Origin: DAMCAP01 sp032059445
GTDB taxonomy: Bacteria > Bacillota > Clostridia > Oscillospirales > Ruminococcaceae
Direction of reading: 5' to 3'
NCBI GenBank assembly: GCA_032059445.1
Contig: DAMCAP010000003.1
Location: 62,001-126,000, forward strand
DNA length: 64,000 bases
Every line of letters starts with the position of its first letter. The first letter of the stretch is position 1. The position numbers and the translations under genes are program-made. The notes under the pieces are model-generated. The model was given only the letters and a program-made list of their open reading frames with translations, was not told where the DNA came from and did not search any database. Shown in pieces: positions 7,962 through 16,800 of this stretch.

Positions 7962-9560
7962 CTACTTATGGAGTGATTTTTTGTAATCCAAGTATTCGTC
8001 AAAGCTGCATGCACGATCGATTACCAGCTCAGGGGTAATCTCGATGATGCGGTTGGCGATGGTCTGGATAAACTCATGGTCGTGGGAGGAGAAGAGCAGC
8101 ATGCCGGGGAAGCTGGAGAGCCCGTTATTGAGGGCGGTGATGGACTCGAGGTCGAGGTGGTTGGTGGGATGATCCAGCACAAGTACATTGGAGCCGGCTA
8201 TCATCATGCGGGAGAGCATACAGCGCACCTTTTCTCCACCGCTCAGTACATTTACAGGCTTGAGCACATCGTCACCTGAGAAGAGCATCCTGCCTAGCAG
8301 ACCGCGTAGGTAGATCTCGGAGTCGTTGTCGGTAAACTGAGAGAGCCACTGCAAGATGCTTAGCTCGCAGCCATCAAAGAAATCACTGTTGTCTTTAGGG
8401 AAGTAGGATTGGCTGGTGCTGACGCCCCACTTGAAGTTGCCTTCATCTGGTTCCATCTCTCCCATCAAGATCTTAAAGAGGGTGGTGTTGGCGATTTCAT
8501 TCTCACCGACAAAGGCGATTTTTTCACCCTTGTTGACTCTAAAGCTCACGTTATCGAGCACCTTGATACCATCGACAGTCTTCGAGATGCCGTTTACCGA
8601 TAGGATGTCCTTACCGGCCTCACGATCCATGTTAAAGCCCACGAAGGGATATTTGCGGGAGGATGCGGGCAGCTCTTCGTAGGAGAGCTTTTCAATCAGC
8701 TTTTTACGGGAGGTAGCCTGTCGGGATTTTGATTTATTGGCAGAGAAGCGCTGGATGAAGCTCTGTAGCTCCTTGATCTTCTCTTCATTTTTCTTATTCT
8801 GATCACGGATCATCCGCTGAATCAGCTGGCTCGACTCATACCAAAACTCGTAGTTACCCACATACATCTTGATCTTGTTGTAGTCGATGTCGACGATGTG
8901 TGTACAGACGGTATTGAGGAAGTGACGGTCATGCGATACTACGATGACGGTGCCGGCGAAGTCCATTAGGAATTCTTCCAGCCAGTCGATGGCTTCAATG
9001 TCGAGGTTGTTGGTAGGCTCGTCGAGTAGGATGATCTCGGGCTGACCAAAGAGGGCCTGTGCCAGCAGCACCTTGACCTTCTCATTGCCCTTAAGATTAT
9101 CCATACTGTGGTAGAGCAGGGAACTATCAAGCCCGAGGCCTGACAATAGGCGGGAAGCATCGGTTTCTGCATCCCAGCCGTTTAGCTCTGCAAATTCTCC
9201 TTCTAGCTCCGAGGCGAGGATGCCATCTTCCTCACTAAAATCCTCTTTGGCATAGAGGGCGTCCTTCTGCTTCATGATCTCATAGAGGCGGGGGTTGCCC
9301 ATGATAATGGTATCAAGTACAGTATACTCATCAAATGCATAGTGATCCTGCTTGAGCACCGACATACGCATAGCAGGGGGGATGATTACCTCACCCTTCG
9401 TTGGCTCAAGATCGCCTGAGAGGATCCGCAGGAAGGTAGACTTGCCCGCACCGTTGGCACCGATGATGCCATAGCAGTTGCCGGGGGTAAATTTAAGGTT
9501 AACGCTTGAAAATAAGCTTTGTCCGCCAAAGCTTAGGCTGAGTTCCGAGATTGTAATCAT
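7962..9560 (-). CDS. YbiT-like ABC-F ATPase with altered C-terminal nucleotide site
   Basis: A 532-residue ABC-F protein. The start at 9560 is chosen because GGAGGAC lies 3 bases upstream; 23 more codons are open but lack a ribosome site. The first domain has Walker A GANGAGKST and Walker B IILLDEPTNNLD, with the degenerate signature LKGNEKVKVLLAQALF that I associate with the YbiT group. In the second domain the P-loop reads GENEIANTT with Asn where Lys is expected, and Walker B reads LVLDHPTNHLD with His in place of the catalytic Glu; the signature LSGGEKVR is intact. It probably acts on the ribosome, with one normal ATP site and one altered site. Confidence 0.85.
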   Translation of the reverse strand: MITISELSLSFGGQSLFSSVNLKFTPGNCYGIIGANGAGKSTFLRILSGDLEPTKGEVIIPPAMRMSVLKQDHYAFDEYTVLDTIIMGNPRLYEIMKQKDALYAKEDFSEEDGILASELEGEFAELNGWDAETDASRLLSGLGLDSSLLYHSMDNLKGNEKVKVLLAQALFGQPEIILLDEPTNNLDIEAIDWLEEFLMDFAGTVIVVSHDRHFLNTVCTHIVDIDYNKIKMYVGNYEFWYESSQLIQRMIRDQNKKNEEKIKELQSFIQRFSANKSKSRQATSRKKLIEKLSYEELPASSRKYPFVGFNMDREAGKDILSVNGISKTVDGIKVLDNVSFRVNKGEKIAFVGENEIANTTLFKILMGEMEPDEGNFKWGVSTSQSYFPKDNSDFFDGCELSILQWLSQFTDNDSEIYLRGLLGRMLFSGDDVLKPVNVLSGGEKVRCMLSRMMIAGSNVLVLDHPTNHLDLESITALNNGLSSFPGMLLFSSHDHEFIQTIANRIIEITPELVIDRACSFDEYLDYKKSLHK

Positions 9561-9713
9561 TTGTCCTCCATAAGATAGATATTGTTGCTCACCTTGGGTG
9601 AGATTTATATGATAAGCCTGTGTGTACACTTGTGTGATGCTTACAGGGACTAGGCTACCTTAACGATTGTAGTACGATTTTGGGGAATGTAAACGTCGAT
9701 TGCTTCAGAAATC

Positions 9714-10541
9714 TTAACCCCTTGGTTTGGCGCCTTTTCCCTTCGAGGGCTTACGGGTGTAAGGTTTCTGCGAATGGGAAGCTGTTGCAGCAGTTTTGTA
9801 CCCTTCTGCCTTGGGGCTAGGGGAAGTGCCATGCTTTTGAGGCTTTTGGGGCTGCGGGGTAGTTTTGCTGCCTTGGGCCCTGTAGTCTTGCTGACGGGGT
9901 GCCTGGGGGTCTTTGGAGATTTTGCCGATTGCATCTGCTTTTACTGGCTTTAGCATCGGTTCTCTGCCGGGCTTTGATTGCTTTTTACGTACCGAGTCTC
10001 CAAAAGCGCCTAGCTTTTCTCCCACTGCAAAATACTCTCCATGAGCAAAGGCGGCAAGCTGACAGCGATCAAGGTTGAGCTTGCCTTTTTTGTCGATGTA
10101 GGCTTCGTCTACACAGACCCCTATAATATCGGCCATAAACATATCATGGGAGCCTAGAGGGATAATAGAGGTCACCTTGCACTGGAGATTGACCGGGCTT
10201 TGTGCGATCATCGGGCAGTCATCCAGCTCTGGTGCTCTTTCGGGGTCAAGCCCCATAAGAGCAAATTTATCGTGGTCAGCGCCTGAGCGCATCCCGCAGA
10301 AATCCGCTGCATACACAAGGGAGCGGGTGGTGAGGTTGATGACAAACTCACCGCTTTCTTTGATGAGATTGTAGGAGTGCCTAGAGGGGCGTATAGAAAT
10401 ATAGGTCTTTGGGGGGATGGTATTGAGGATGCCTGTCCACGCTATGGTGATGATGTTGGGGTTTTGCATACTACCGCAGCTTACCAGTGCTGGCGGTATT
10501 GGGGCAATCAGGGCTGAGCCCTTCCAATTTTGCTTTGCCAT
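9714..10541 (-). CDS. Flavin reductase-like (flavoredoxin type) protein with a long basic tail
   Basis: Residues 1-185 form a flavin reductase-like FMN-binding split barrel: a PIPPALVSCG start, NIITIAWTG, YISIRPSRHSYNLI, EFVINL and a HGEYFAVGEKLGAFG end, all typical of the flavoredoxin group. The remaining ~90 residues are low-complexity and rich in Lys, Pro, Gln, Ser and Arg, with no predicted fold; family members normally end near residue 190. The tail may bind nucleic acid or a partner, or be disordered junk. A TAAGGAG site precedes the ATG. The gene is on its own. Confidence 0.8.
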   Translation of the reverse strand: MAKQNWKGSALIAPIPPALVSCGSMQNPNIITIAWTGILNTIPPKTYISIRPSRHSYNLIKESGEFVINLTTRSLVYAADFCGMRSGADHDKFALMGLDPERAPELDDCPMIAQSPVNLQCKVTSIIPLGSHDMFMADIIGVCVDEAYIDKKGKLNLDRCQLAAFAHGEYFAVGEKLGAFGDSVRKKQSKPGREPMLKPVKADAIGKISKDPQAPRQQDYRAQGSKTTPQPQKPQKHGTSPSPKAEGYKTAATASHSQKPYTRKPSKGKGAKPRG

Positions 10542-10588
10542 ATTTACTCCTTAGTATACGCTTCAAGGCGGGGCTGTTTACAATGTAA

Positions 10589-10615
10589 GAGCCATAACGG
10601 TGACCGTTATGGCTC
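10589..10615 (-). terminator. Hairpin, probable terminator of the acidic repeat gene
   Basis: A perfect 12-bp inverted repeat (10589-10600 with 10604-10615) around a short centre lies 20 bases after the stop codon at 10636. No long T run follows, so termination is likely but not certain. Confidence 0.5.
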
Positions 10616-10635
10616 GGGTTGGTCATATAGACGGC

Positions 10636-11172
10636 TTAATCATCGTCAAAGCTGAGCTCTCTCGGCTCAAACACAGGGGTATAGTCGTCGGCTTGCAAAT
10701 CTTGCTGTATTTCATCCAGGATTTCTGATTCCGGTAGATCTTGCCCAAGGATAATTGGAGTATTTTGCAGCTCTTCCAGCTCAATTTCACGGTCTGCCAT
10801 GATCTCTGCCAGCACAAAGGCATCCTGCGGTTCGTTTAAAAAGAGCAACGGCTCATCAATCAGCAGGGTGCTTGCGTCTGCCATAATCTCCTTGATCACT
10901 ACTTCATCCATCGGCTCACCCAGCAGCGGCTGTGGCTCGTCGTCAATTTCGATGGTGACATCGGCTGCTATCTCTGCAATGATTTCTTCGTCTGTCTGTC
11001 GGTCGGCAGCAGGGTGTTCATCCAGCTCCAGCGCCAGGTCGGCTACTATTTCTGAGCCAATTTCGGCAGGCAAATCTTCGAGATCCTCCATGAGTAGTAA
11101 CTCAGGTTGGGGAGGTTCCTCGTCTTTTGCATCAAACAAAGATCGTATCATGCTTAATAAATCACTGGCCAA
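10636..11172 (-). CDS. Acidic repeat protein of unknown function
   Basis: A 178-residue, extremely acidic protein started at the TTG at 11172, which follows AAAGGAGAAAGG at good spacing; upstream codons have no ribosome site. Four to five loosely conserved repeats of about 26 residues can be seen, built on the pattern [EI-x-EI-x-AD ... DEP...L.EP]: EIVADLALELDEHP, EIAADVTIEIDDEP, EIMADASTLLIDEP and EIMADREIELEE. There is no signal peptide, membrane segment or cysteine. I do not recognise a family. A scaffold, a metal-ion or basic-protein binder, or a DNA mimic are all possible. Confidence 0.65.
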   Translation of the reverse strand: MASDLLSMIRSLFDAKDEEPPQPELLLMEDLEDLPAEIGSEIVADLALELDEHPAADRQTDEEIIAEIAADVTIEIDDEPQPLLGEPMDEVVIKEIMADASTLLIDEPLLFLNEPQDAFVLAEIMADREIELEELQNTPIILGQDLPESEILDEIQQDLQADDYTPVFEPRELSFDDD

Positions 11173-11362
11173 AATATACCTTTCTCCTTTAGTGTGTAAA
11201 GTCTCTGATTCATATAGACAGTATATGCCTATCAATGCAAAACAGAAGCTTTGTAATGGTGAGATTGATCAAATAACAATGGACAAATACAGTATCATAA
11301 TAGCGGATTCTTTGCAGTTTGTCAACGATAGCCTGAAGCAGCAGGGCAGTAGAAAGCTGGGA

Positions 11363-12184
11363 TTATTGCTTTTTGGGTGGAGTATTTTTGTCGACGGGTG
11401 TGATCTGACCACTAAAGACTTTGGGAATGTCCATTAAGAAGCCGAAGAAGCCCACCGCGCAAATTGCCAGCAGTACAAAAGAAGCAAACGCTGAGAAAAT
11501 CGAGCCTACAATGGCGGTAGCTAAATTGATGGCAAAATGTGTGACCAAAGCCACGAAAAAGTAGCTTTGGCGGTTAAACTTAATTGCCAAGAAGGCGAAG
11601 GTTGTGAGGAATGCTTGTACTACCAGCATCAGCAAGCGCTCGGTACCCAGCATAAATAAAGTATCTCCGTTGATACCCTGGAGCGTTGCAAGGGCAGCGT
11701 TGGCTCGCTCGACACCCATCTGGTTTACCAATACCTGAAAGCCGCCGTTTTGGATTAATAGAGAGAAATAAAGGTTTTGAGCATTGGGGATACCCACCAG
11801 CAGCAACGACTCCAAAAACACAAAGCCCAAGGTAAAGCCGACCACATTGCGAAAGGAAGTATACTGCCTGCCGATTGTGTAGCGGATACTCAGATAGCGG
11901 GCAAACTCCACCACCAGCGCGGTCAGCACCGCTAGCAGCATGAGGGAAAATATCGCGGTATCGCCCTTCTCGACGAGGGCTCTAAACCAGCTTGAGGAGC
12001 GGATCAAGCCCAGCAGGGGGCTTAAAATCACCATCTGTGCAATAAAAAAGGTGGCACCACCTGAGAGCACAGAGGTAAGGGATACGTTTTTTTTGATTAC
12101 AAGGGTAAACACGGCGACAATGGGCAGGATAATATTAACAAAGATATTAAACCATATCCCCATGACTGTATAAGCGTTGATCAT
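11363..12184 (-). CDS. YhfC-like polytopic membrane protein (divergent)
   Basis: A 273-residue protein with about eight membrane segments. It resembles the YhfC family of putative intramembrane metalloproteases: an E-x-x-RYL block (VVEFARYLSIRY), a TERLLMLVVQAFLTTFAFLAIK helix and a late His-containing helix (ALVTHFAINL). The histidine-rich GHGG-like block expected after the ERYL helix reads GFTLGFVFLES here, so metal binding may be incomplete. An AAAGGAG site precedes the ATG. The two neighbours do not point to a role. Confidence 0.6.
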   Translation of the reverse strand: MINAYTVMGIWFNIFVNIILPIVAVFTLVIKKNVSLTSVLSGGATFFIAQMVILSPLLGLIRSSSWFRALVEKGDTAIFSLMLLAVLTALVVEFARYLSIRYTIGRQYTSFRNVVGFTLGFVFLESLLLVGIPNAQNLYFSLLIQNGGFQVLVNQMGVERANAALATLQGINGDTLFMLGTERLLMLVVQAFLTTFAFLAIKFNRQSYFFVALVTHFAINLATAIVGSIFSAFASFVLLAICAVGFFGFLMDIPKVFSGQITPVDKNTPPKKQ

Positions 12185-12486
12185 TGTGCTGCTCCTTTAT
12201 GTTGTGAAATAGCCCTATGAAAGTAAGCCCATAGAGCAGGCATGAGCATAGCTCATTACCTAATGAAACAATTTTGTCTATTGTTATTTATTTTAACATT
12301 GGTGGTGGATAAACACAATAGTATTTGATGAGGAATTGCAGTAAGAGTGTGCCCAGCGACGGCCATATTATCAATGTGCGCTCTATGAATGCTGCTTTGG
12401 CAGGGAGTTTTTTGAGAAGTCAATTGTATAATACTGGTAATATGGTGCATACTTAAAGCATACATATTAACGAGGGAGAGAATACT
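12185..12486. other. Divergent intergenic region with nothing recognised
   Basis: About 300 bases between the YhfC-like gene (leftward) and the DUF2508 gene (rightward). It is AT-rich and must carry both promoters, but no well-spaced -35/-10 pair stands out. A TATAAT at 12426 has no matching -35. I see no RNA gene. Confidence 0.4.
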
Positions 12487-12750
12487 ATGACATTTTTGGG
12501 AAAAGGTCAACCACCTAAGGATGCGAGAATGCTGGAGTATGATGAAATGGTGCAGGAGCTACACCGCATTGCCAGTAATATAAAAATATTGGAGTGTAAT
12601 TTTAATCTAGCCAGTGATCAAGAGCTGGTGGATTATTATATCCTACAGCTAAAGGCCGAGCAGGCTCGTCAAAGCTACCTGCTAAAAAAAGTAAGGACCT
12701 TTTATGAGAGACCCTCGGAGCTGGCGGCATCCTTATCCCTTAGTAATTAA
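12487..12750 (+). CDS. DUF2508 family protein
   Basis: An 87-residue soluble helical protein. The region NFNLASDQELVDYYILQLKAEQARQSYLLKKVR matches the DUF2508 pattern (NFNxxxDxxLxDYYIxxxKAxxAxxxYLLKK), a short conserved protein of spore-forming Firmicutes usually encoded next to bofA, as here. Function unknown. Its ATG follows a GAGGGAG site, and bofA starts 18 bases after its stop, so they form an operon. Confidence 0.8.
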   Translation: MTFLGKGQPPKDARMLEYDEMVQELHRIASNIKILECNFNLASDQELVDYYILQLKAEQARQSYLLKKVRTFYERPSELAASLSLSN

Positions 12751-12767
12751 ATACGGGAGGAGTTTCT

Positions 12768-13019
12768 ATGGAGTCCCTTTTGTGGATTGCCGGGATTATC
12801 GTCGTGGGTTGGATCGTCCTATCTGCATCGATGTATTTCTTTAAGGGCGGGATGTTTACCACGGCTATCACGGGGTTGGGGGTACTGCTACTGGTTTCAA
12901 CTGTAACGGGAGGCGGCTCGATCTTAGGGGTAAATGCTGTTACTGCCTCTGCTGCTGTGGTGCTGGGAGCACCGGGCGTGGTCGGTATGCTGCTTGCAAA
13001 GTTAATTACCTTTATTTAA
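12768..13019 (+). CDS. bofA: BofA family protein, inhibitor of pro-sigma-K processing
   Basis: An 83-residue membrane protein with two or three hydrophobic segments and the conserved C-terminal motif GVNAVTASAAVVLGAPGVVGMLL. In Bacillus, BofA holds the SpoIVFB protease inactive in the outer forespore membrane until the sigma-K checkpoint signal arrives. Many Clostridia keep bofA without a full checkpoint, so its role here is inferred from homology. It follows the DUF2508 gene with a GGGAGGAG ribosome site. Confidence 0.85.
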   Translation: MESLLWIAGIIVVGWIVLSASMYFFKGGMFTTAITGLGVLLLVSTVTGGGSILGVNAVTASAAVVLGAPGVVGMLLAKLITFI

Positions 13020-13025
13020 ACTGAC

Positions 13026-13093
13026 GGCACCGCTTTGGCGGTGCCACAATAGTATCAAGCTAGATCCGAAGGGGGAACCCTTTCGGATTTTTT
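13026..13093 (+). terminator. Two successive hairpins ending the bofA operon
   Basis: A perfect 8-bp hairpin (13026-13033 with 13038-13045) lacks a T run. It is followed by a second stem (about 13064-13073 with 13078-13088) ending in six T, which is a proper rho-independent terminator. Confidence 0.75.
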
Positions 13094-13437
13094 GCTGCTT
13101 ATTTTGAGCTATGAGTGCTTTGTTTACAGAATATTGTTGATATCCTATATTTGGCTGGAGTATAATAAACAAAAGGCCTGTGCAGCTTTGCTGCCTGCCT
13201 AAGGGCAAGGGCGGCGGACTTCCCGTGCCTTTGTAATTGGCATGAGGTTTAGCATTTGATTAGAGCGATCTAGTCTCCAAAGTCATGGTATTTTATTGCT
13301 AAGGTGTTTTGAAAATTGCCCAAGCTACATAAAATGTACCTGCATGATTATTTGCAGCAATCAAGTGGTCTTAGGAATGAGACATGCAGCAAAGCCGTAT
13401 AAAAAATTATAGCCTAAGGGCGGAACAGGAGCATACC
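13094..13437. other. Intergenic region with nothing recognised
   Basis: About 340 bases before the pspA-like gene. It contains short GC-rich palindromic stretches near 13170-13230 but no gene, known RNA or clear promoter that I can support. Confidence 0.35.
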
Positions 13438-14124
13438 ATGGGAATTATCAGTAGATTTACCGACATTATGAGCGCCAATATCAACGCTGTCCTCAAAGAC
13501 GCAGAGAGCAAAAACGCAGATAAGCTGCTGGAGAAGTACTTAAGAGATGCACAAGATGATCTAATGCAGGTCAAATCAGAAACCGCCGCCGTAATTGCAG
13601 AAGAAACTGCTGCCAAGCGGGATGTAGAAAACTGCAAAGAGCAGATGGCAAAGTATGAAAAATATGCTGCGGATGCCGCAGTAGCGGGTAACGATGGCGA
13701 TGCGCTTAAATTTATAGAGGCAAAGCTTGAGCTGACCAGCAAGCTGGCAGAGTATGAAAACAGACTGACTCTCTGTACCGAAAACGCCAAGCGTATGAGA
13801 GAAATGCTGGTAAAGCTCAGTGAAGATATAGAGGCTGCACAGTCAAAGCTTAAGGAGCTAAAGGCAAAGCTCAGTGTTGCTGAGGCTTCGGAGAAGATCA
13901 ACAAGCTAGGCGAAAAAATGGCAGGTAGCAGCCTAAATGGCTTTGATAGTGTAGCAGAGCAGCTGCAAAAAAGGATCGACGCTGCCGACGCAAGAGCTGC
14001 CCTCGATCAGGAGAATAAAGCAAACGAGCTAGATGATTTGGTGGATAAATATAAAAATCCCCAGCAGGCCAAAACCAAGGCGCAAGCAGAGCTAGAAGCA
14101 ATCAAAGCAAAGCTTGGGTTGTAA
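13438..14124 (+). CDS. PspA/IM30 family membrane-stress protein
   Basis: A 228-residue, almost entirely helical coiled-coil protein. The start MGIISRFTDIMSANINAVL is the amphipathic helix by which PspA/Vipp1 proteins bind damaged membrane. ATG at 13438 is chosen because of AGGAG 6 bases upstream. The rest is Lys/Glu/Ala-rich heptads, as in the ESCRT-III-like oligomers of this family. It is followed by a zinc-ribbon membrane protein and an SPFH protein, the same trio as Bacillus subtilis ydjF-ydjG-ydjI, where the operon responds to envelope stress. Confidence 0.9.
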   Translation: MGIISRFTDIMSANINAVLKDAESKNADKLLEKYLRDAQDDLMQVKSETAAVIAEETAAKRDVENCKEQMAKYEKYAADAAVAGNDGDALKFIEAKLELTSKLAEYENRLTLCTENAKRMREMLVKLSEDIEAAQSKLKELKAKLSVAEASEKINKLGEKMAGSSLNGFDSVAEQLQKRIDAADARAALDQENKANELDDLVDKYKNPQQAKTKAQAELEAIKAKLGL

Positions 14125-14152
14125 TACTGGTATAAAACCAAGGGGGTAGTGG

Positions 14153-15417
14153 ATGGACGCCAATACAATCAGCAGCTATTTATGTGCAAACTGCGGCGGT
14201 GCTATAGAGTTTGACATCGCCTCTCAGGAGTTTAAATGCACCTCCTGCGGGGTAAAGGTAGAGGTTGAAACTGCCGATGATACGGTAAAGGAGTATGATT
14301 TCAGCCAATATCATGCACTGGAGAGCCAGAGTAAGCTGGTAGATAACGTCAGCGTGGTACAGTGTCAAGCCTGTGGTGGCGAGGTATACTTCAATCAAGA
14401 CGAAACCGCCAGCATCTGCCCCATGTGCGGCTCTAATCATGTAAAAGTGACAGGGCACGATACCGGTATCCCTCCTGAGGGGGTCATCCCTTTTAAGGTA
14501 GACCGCTATGAGGCGCAGAAGAAATTTTCGCTCTGGATCAAGAAACGGTGGTTTGCCCCCAACCTTCTCAAAAAAGCTTATGTAGATGGTGTGCTTACCG
14601 GTATGTATGTGCCATTTTGGACTTATGATGCCTATGCCACCGCAAGATACTCTGGCAGGGGTGGCTATAACCGTACCAAAAAGAATGCCAAAGGTGAAAC
14701 CCAAAGCTACATAGAGTGGCATTATGTGTCGGGCTCAGTGGCCGACAACTTCGACGATATACAAATCTGTGCTTCTCGCAACCAGACCCGCAACTTGATC
14801 AACAGCATCCTGCCCTATAATACGATCTACAACACCGTGCCCTTTACTCCGGTATATCTGGCGGGCTACAAGGCAGAGCGGTATAGCATCAATGCAGCGG
14901 AGGGCTTNNNNNNNNNNGCAATATCATCGACAATCGTCTGCGTGATCTTGCGTCCTCTGATATTTATGGGCGGGGCTATCACCATGCAGATGTGACTTCT
15001 CTAAGCCCCACCTATCATAACGTTACCTATAAGCACCTGCTGCTTCCAATGTGGACAGCGCAGTATGGCTATAGAGGGCAGTCTTATAACTATGTAATTA
15101 ATGGGGAATCAGGTAAGGTTACAGGCAAGTACCCACTGAGCTTTGTTAAGATCGCATTTTGCATCAGTATGATTGTAGCGATTGTGCTAGGGCTGATGTT
15201 TTATGATGAGATTAAAGGGCAGTTTGACAGAGCCTCTACCTCGGTGGCTTATCATCAGGTTGCGGATAGTCCGTGGGGCGTGCAAGCTGCAGGGGAGCCA
15301 GAAGAACCAGCAGGGGTGGTGCGAAGTCATGCTTTGGCTGAAGCTGCCTCCCCACGGGAGCCATCATGGAGCCTGGTGTATGGGATGATTGAGCACCCTG
15401 CCACAGTAGAGGTGTAA
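14153..15417 (+). CDS. YdjG-like protein: zinc ribbons plus C-terminal membrane segment (interrupted by a gap)
   Basis: The N-terminus carries two zinc ribbons, CANCGG...CTSCG (residues 11-33) and CQACGG...CPMCGS (about 74-97). A long domain with WIKKRWFAPNLLKKAY and VPFWTYDAYATARYSG follows, and a membrane helix near the end (IAFCISMIVAIVLGLMF). Ten N at 14908-14917 break the frame. The frame that opens right after the gap (NIIDNRLRDLAS...) continues naturally to the stop at 15417, so one gene of about 420 codons is present. It resembles YdjG of the B. subtilis ydjFGHI operon. It lies 28 bases after the pspA-like gene. Confidence 0.75.
14908..14917. other. Assembly gap (10 N) inside the ydjG-like gene
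   Basis: Ten consecutive N, a conventional placeholder. The coding sequences on both sides are in different nominal frames but belong to the same protein, so the true gap length is not 10 modulo 3. Confidence 0.95.
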
Positions 15418-15511
15418 GCTTTGATATAGGAATTTGTATCAAGTGCTAAAGTTCTTTGATCATGTACTAGGGGATTTTTGGACTGTATCATAGGAAATGG
15501 AGAGTAAAAAT

Positions 15512-16465
15512 ATGGCGTGGTTTGGACAAGGCAGAGACACCATCGAGTGGGAGGAGCACCGACCCGATGTGTTGTTTTTTAAATGGAAAAACAACGAGAT
15601 TAAAAAAGGCTCGAGGCTGGTCATACGCCCCGGTCAAAAAGCGATCTTTTATGCAAACGGAAAAATTGAGGGTGTATTTGAGCAGGAGGGTAATTTTGAT
15701 ATTGCCACTGAGATCACCCCGTTTTTGAGCACGCTATCAGGCTGGTTTGAGCTTAGGTGTGACAGTGGCTTGCGCGCAGAGGTGTATTTTGTAAATGCCA
15801 AGGAGCTTTTGATGCCTTGGGGCACACGCCAGCGCATCATGATCCCTACTGCTGAGGTGCCATCGGGCATCCCGATAGGCTGTAACGGCAATCTGGTAGT
15901 GGAATTTCGGGATTATCTAAGCTTTATCTCAAAGATAGCAGGTATCCGCAGCAGCTACACCCTTGGAGATATTTCTGAGCGGATCTTAGGCGAGGTAGGC
16001 CCCATCGTATCGGAATGTATACTGGGCAATCAGGGCTCTGTGGGCTTAAACGCACTGGTAGGCCTGCAAGCCAACAGCCGCGCCTTGAGCAAGCGGATCT
16101 GTGAGGAGCTTGATAAGGAGCTATTTGACATCGGTCTGGGGGTCAGAGATGTCAACATCATCAGCATCAACTACCCCGAAGAAGTACAGAAGATGGCAGA
16201 GAAAATTGCTGGGCAGTCCTTTGTCACCAATCTGGGCAAGTATACTACCATCGGCATGGCAGACGGTATGAGCAAGGGCGAGGGCGGCAACATAGCAGCT
16301 TTTGGCGCTCAGGCGGCGCTAGGCGCCCAGCTGGCAAAGCAGATGGCGGAATCTCTAGCGGAGGATGGCTCCAAGAAGGAGCCTAAGGCAGAATTCTTTT
16401 GCCCTACCTGTCGTAAGATGGTTTCGGGGAAGTTTTGCTCTGAATGTGGCACAAAGACGGTATAA
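15512..16465 (+). CDS. SPFH-domain protein with C-terminal zinc ribbon (YdjI-like)
   Basis: A 317-residue protein. Start 15512 (MAWFGQGRD) is preferred because AATGGAGAG precedes it; an ATG 5 codons upstream has no room for a ribosome site. An SPFH/band-7-like body, with VIRPGQKAIFYANGKIEGVFEQEG near the start and a helical LGDISERILGEVGPIV region, ends in a zinc ribbon CPTC...CSEC. B. subtilis YdjI recruits PspA-type proteins to the membrane. Here it is the third gene of the same operon, in line with that partnership. A terminator follows. Confidence 0.85.
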   Translation: MAWFGQGRDTIEWEEHRPDVLFFKWKNNEIKKGSRLVIRPGQKAIFYANGKIEGVFEQEGNFDIATEITPFLSTLSGWFELRCDSGLRAEVYFVNAKELLMPWGTRQRIMIPTAEVPSGIPIGCNGNLVVEFRDYLSFISKIAGIRSSYTLGDISERILGEVGPIVSECILGNQGSVGLNALVGLQANSRALSKRICEELDKELFDIGLGVRDVNIISINYPEEVQKMAEKIAGQSFVTNLGKYTTIGMADGMSKGEGGNIAAFGAQAALGAQLAKQMAESLAEDGSKKEPKAEFFCPTCRKMVSGKFCSECGTKTV

Positions 16466-16513
16466 CAGGTGCTTTTGACCATTGAGCTTGCAGTTACGGT
16501 AAGATAAAATAAT

Positions 16514-16548
16514 AAAAGCGGCTAGGCGATGTGCTTAGTCGCTTTTTT
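16514..16548 (+). terminator. Rho-independent terminator of the pspA/ydjG/ydjI operon
   Basis: A 10-bp stem with one G-U pair (AAAGCGGCTA with TAGTCGCTTT) is followed by six T. Confidence 0.8.
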
Positions 16549-16578
16549 ATGGAAATATTTAAAATTTCGCATTTACTT

Positions 16579-16606
16579 TTGTTATAGACGATATATATGG
16601 TATAAT
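16579..16606 (+). promoter_or_regulatory. Promoter of the plsC-type gene
   Basis: TTGTTA (16579-16584), a 16-bp spacer and TATAAT (16601-16606) preceded by TGG. A leader of about 190 bases follows before the ATG at 16801; I recognise no riboswitch in it. Confidence 0.65.
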
Positions 16607-16800
16607 AAATAAATAAGCATCAATATATGGCTGTCTTTACCCACGCTGGTTGCATAGGCAATCCAGCATCCCTTGTGCTACAGACGTTGCTACAGCAAAG
16701 CGCGCATAGCCTTCGAGTGTATTTGTTTGAGAGATGACGACGCGCGCGATCAAAAATGCCAAGGCATTGACTTCTGCAAACTTACGATAAAGGTGATAAA

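Noticed and set aside
9650..9934. Alternative frame over the tail of the flavin reductase-like gene
   Set aside because: A Lys/Pro-rich low-complexity shadow frame without a ribosome site. A frameshift joining it to the barrel is conceivable, but nothing in the sequence demands it.
12256..12510. 84-codon leftward frame between yhfC-like and DUF2508 genes
   Set aside because: It overlaps the DUF2508 start and ribosome site on the other strand and shows no protein-like pattern.
16607..16800. Riboswitch in the leader of the plsC-type gene
   Set aside because: The leader is long enough, but no conserved core of any riboswitch class I know could be matched.
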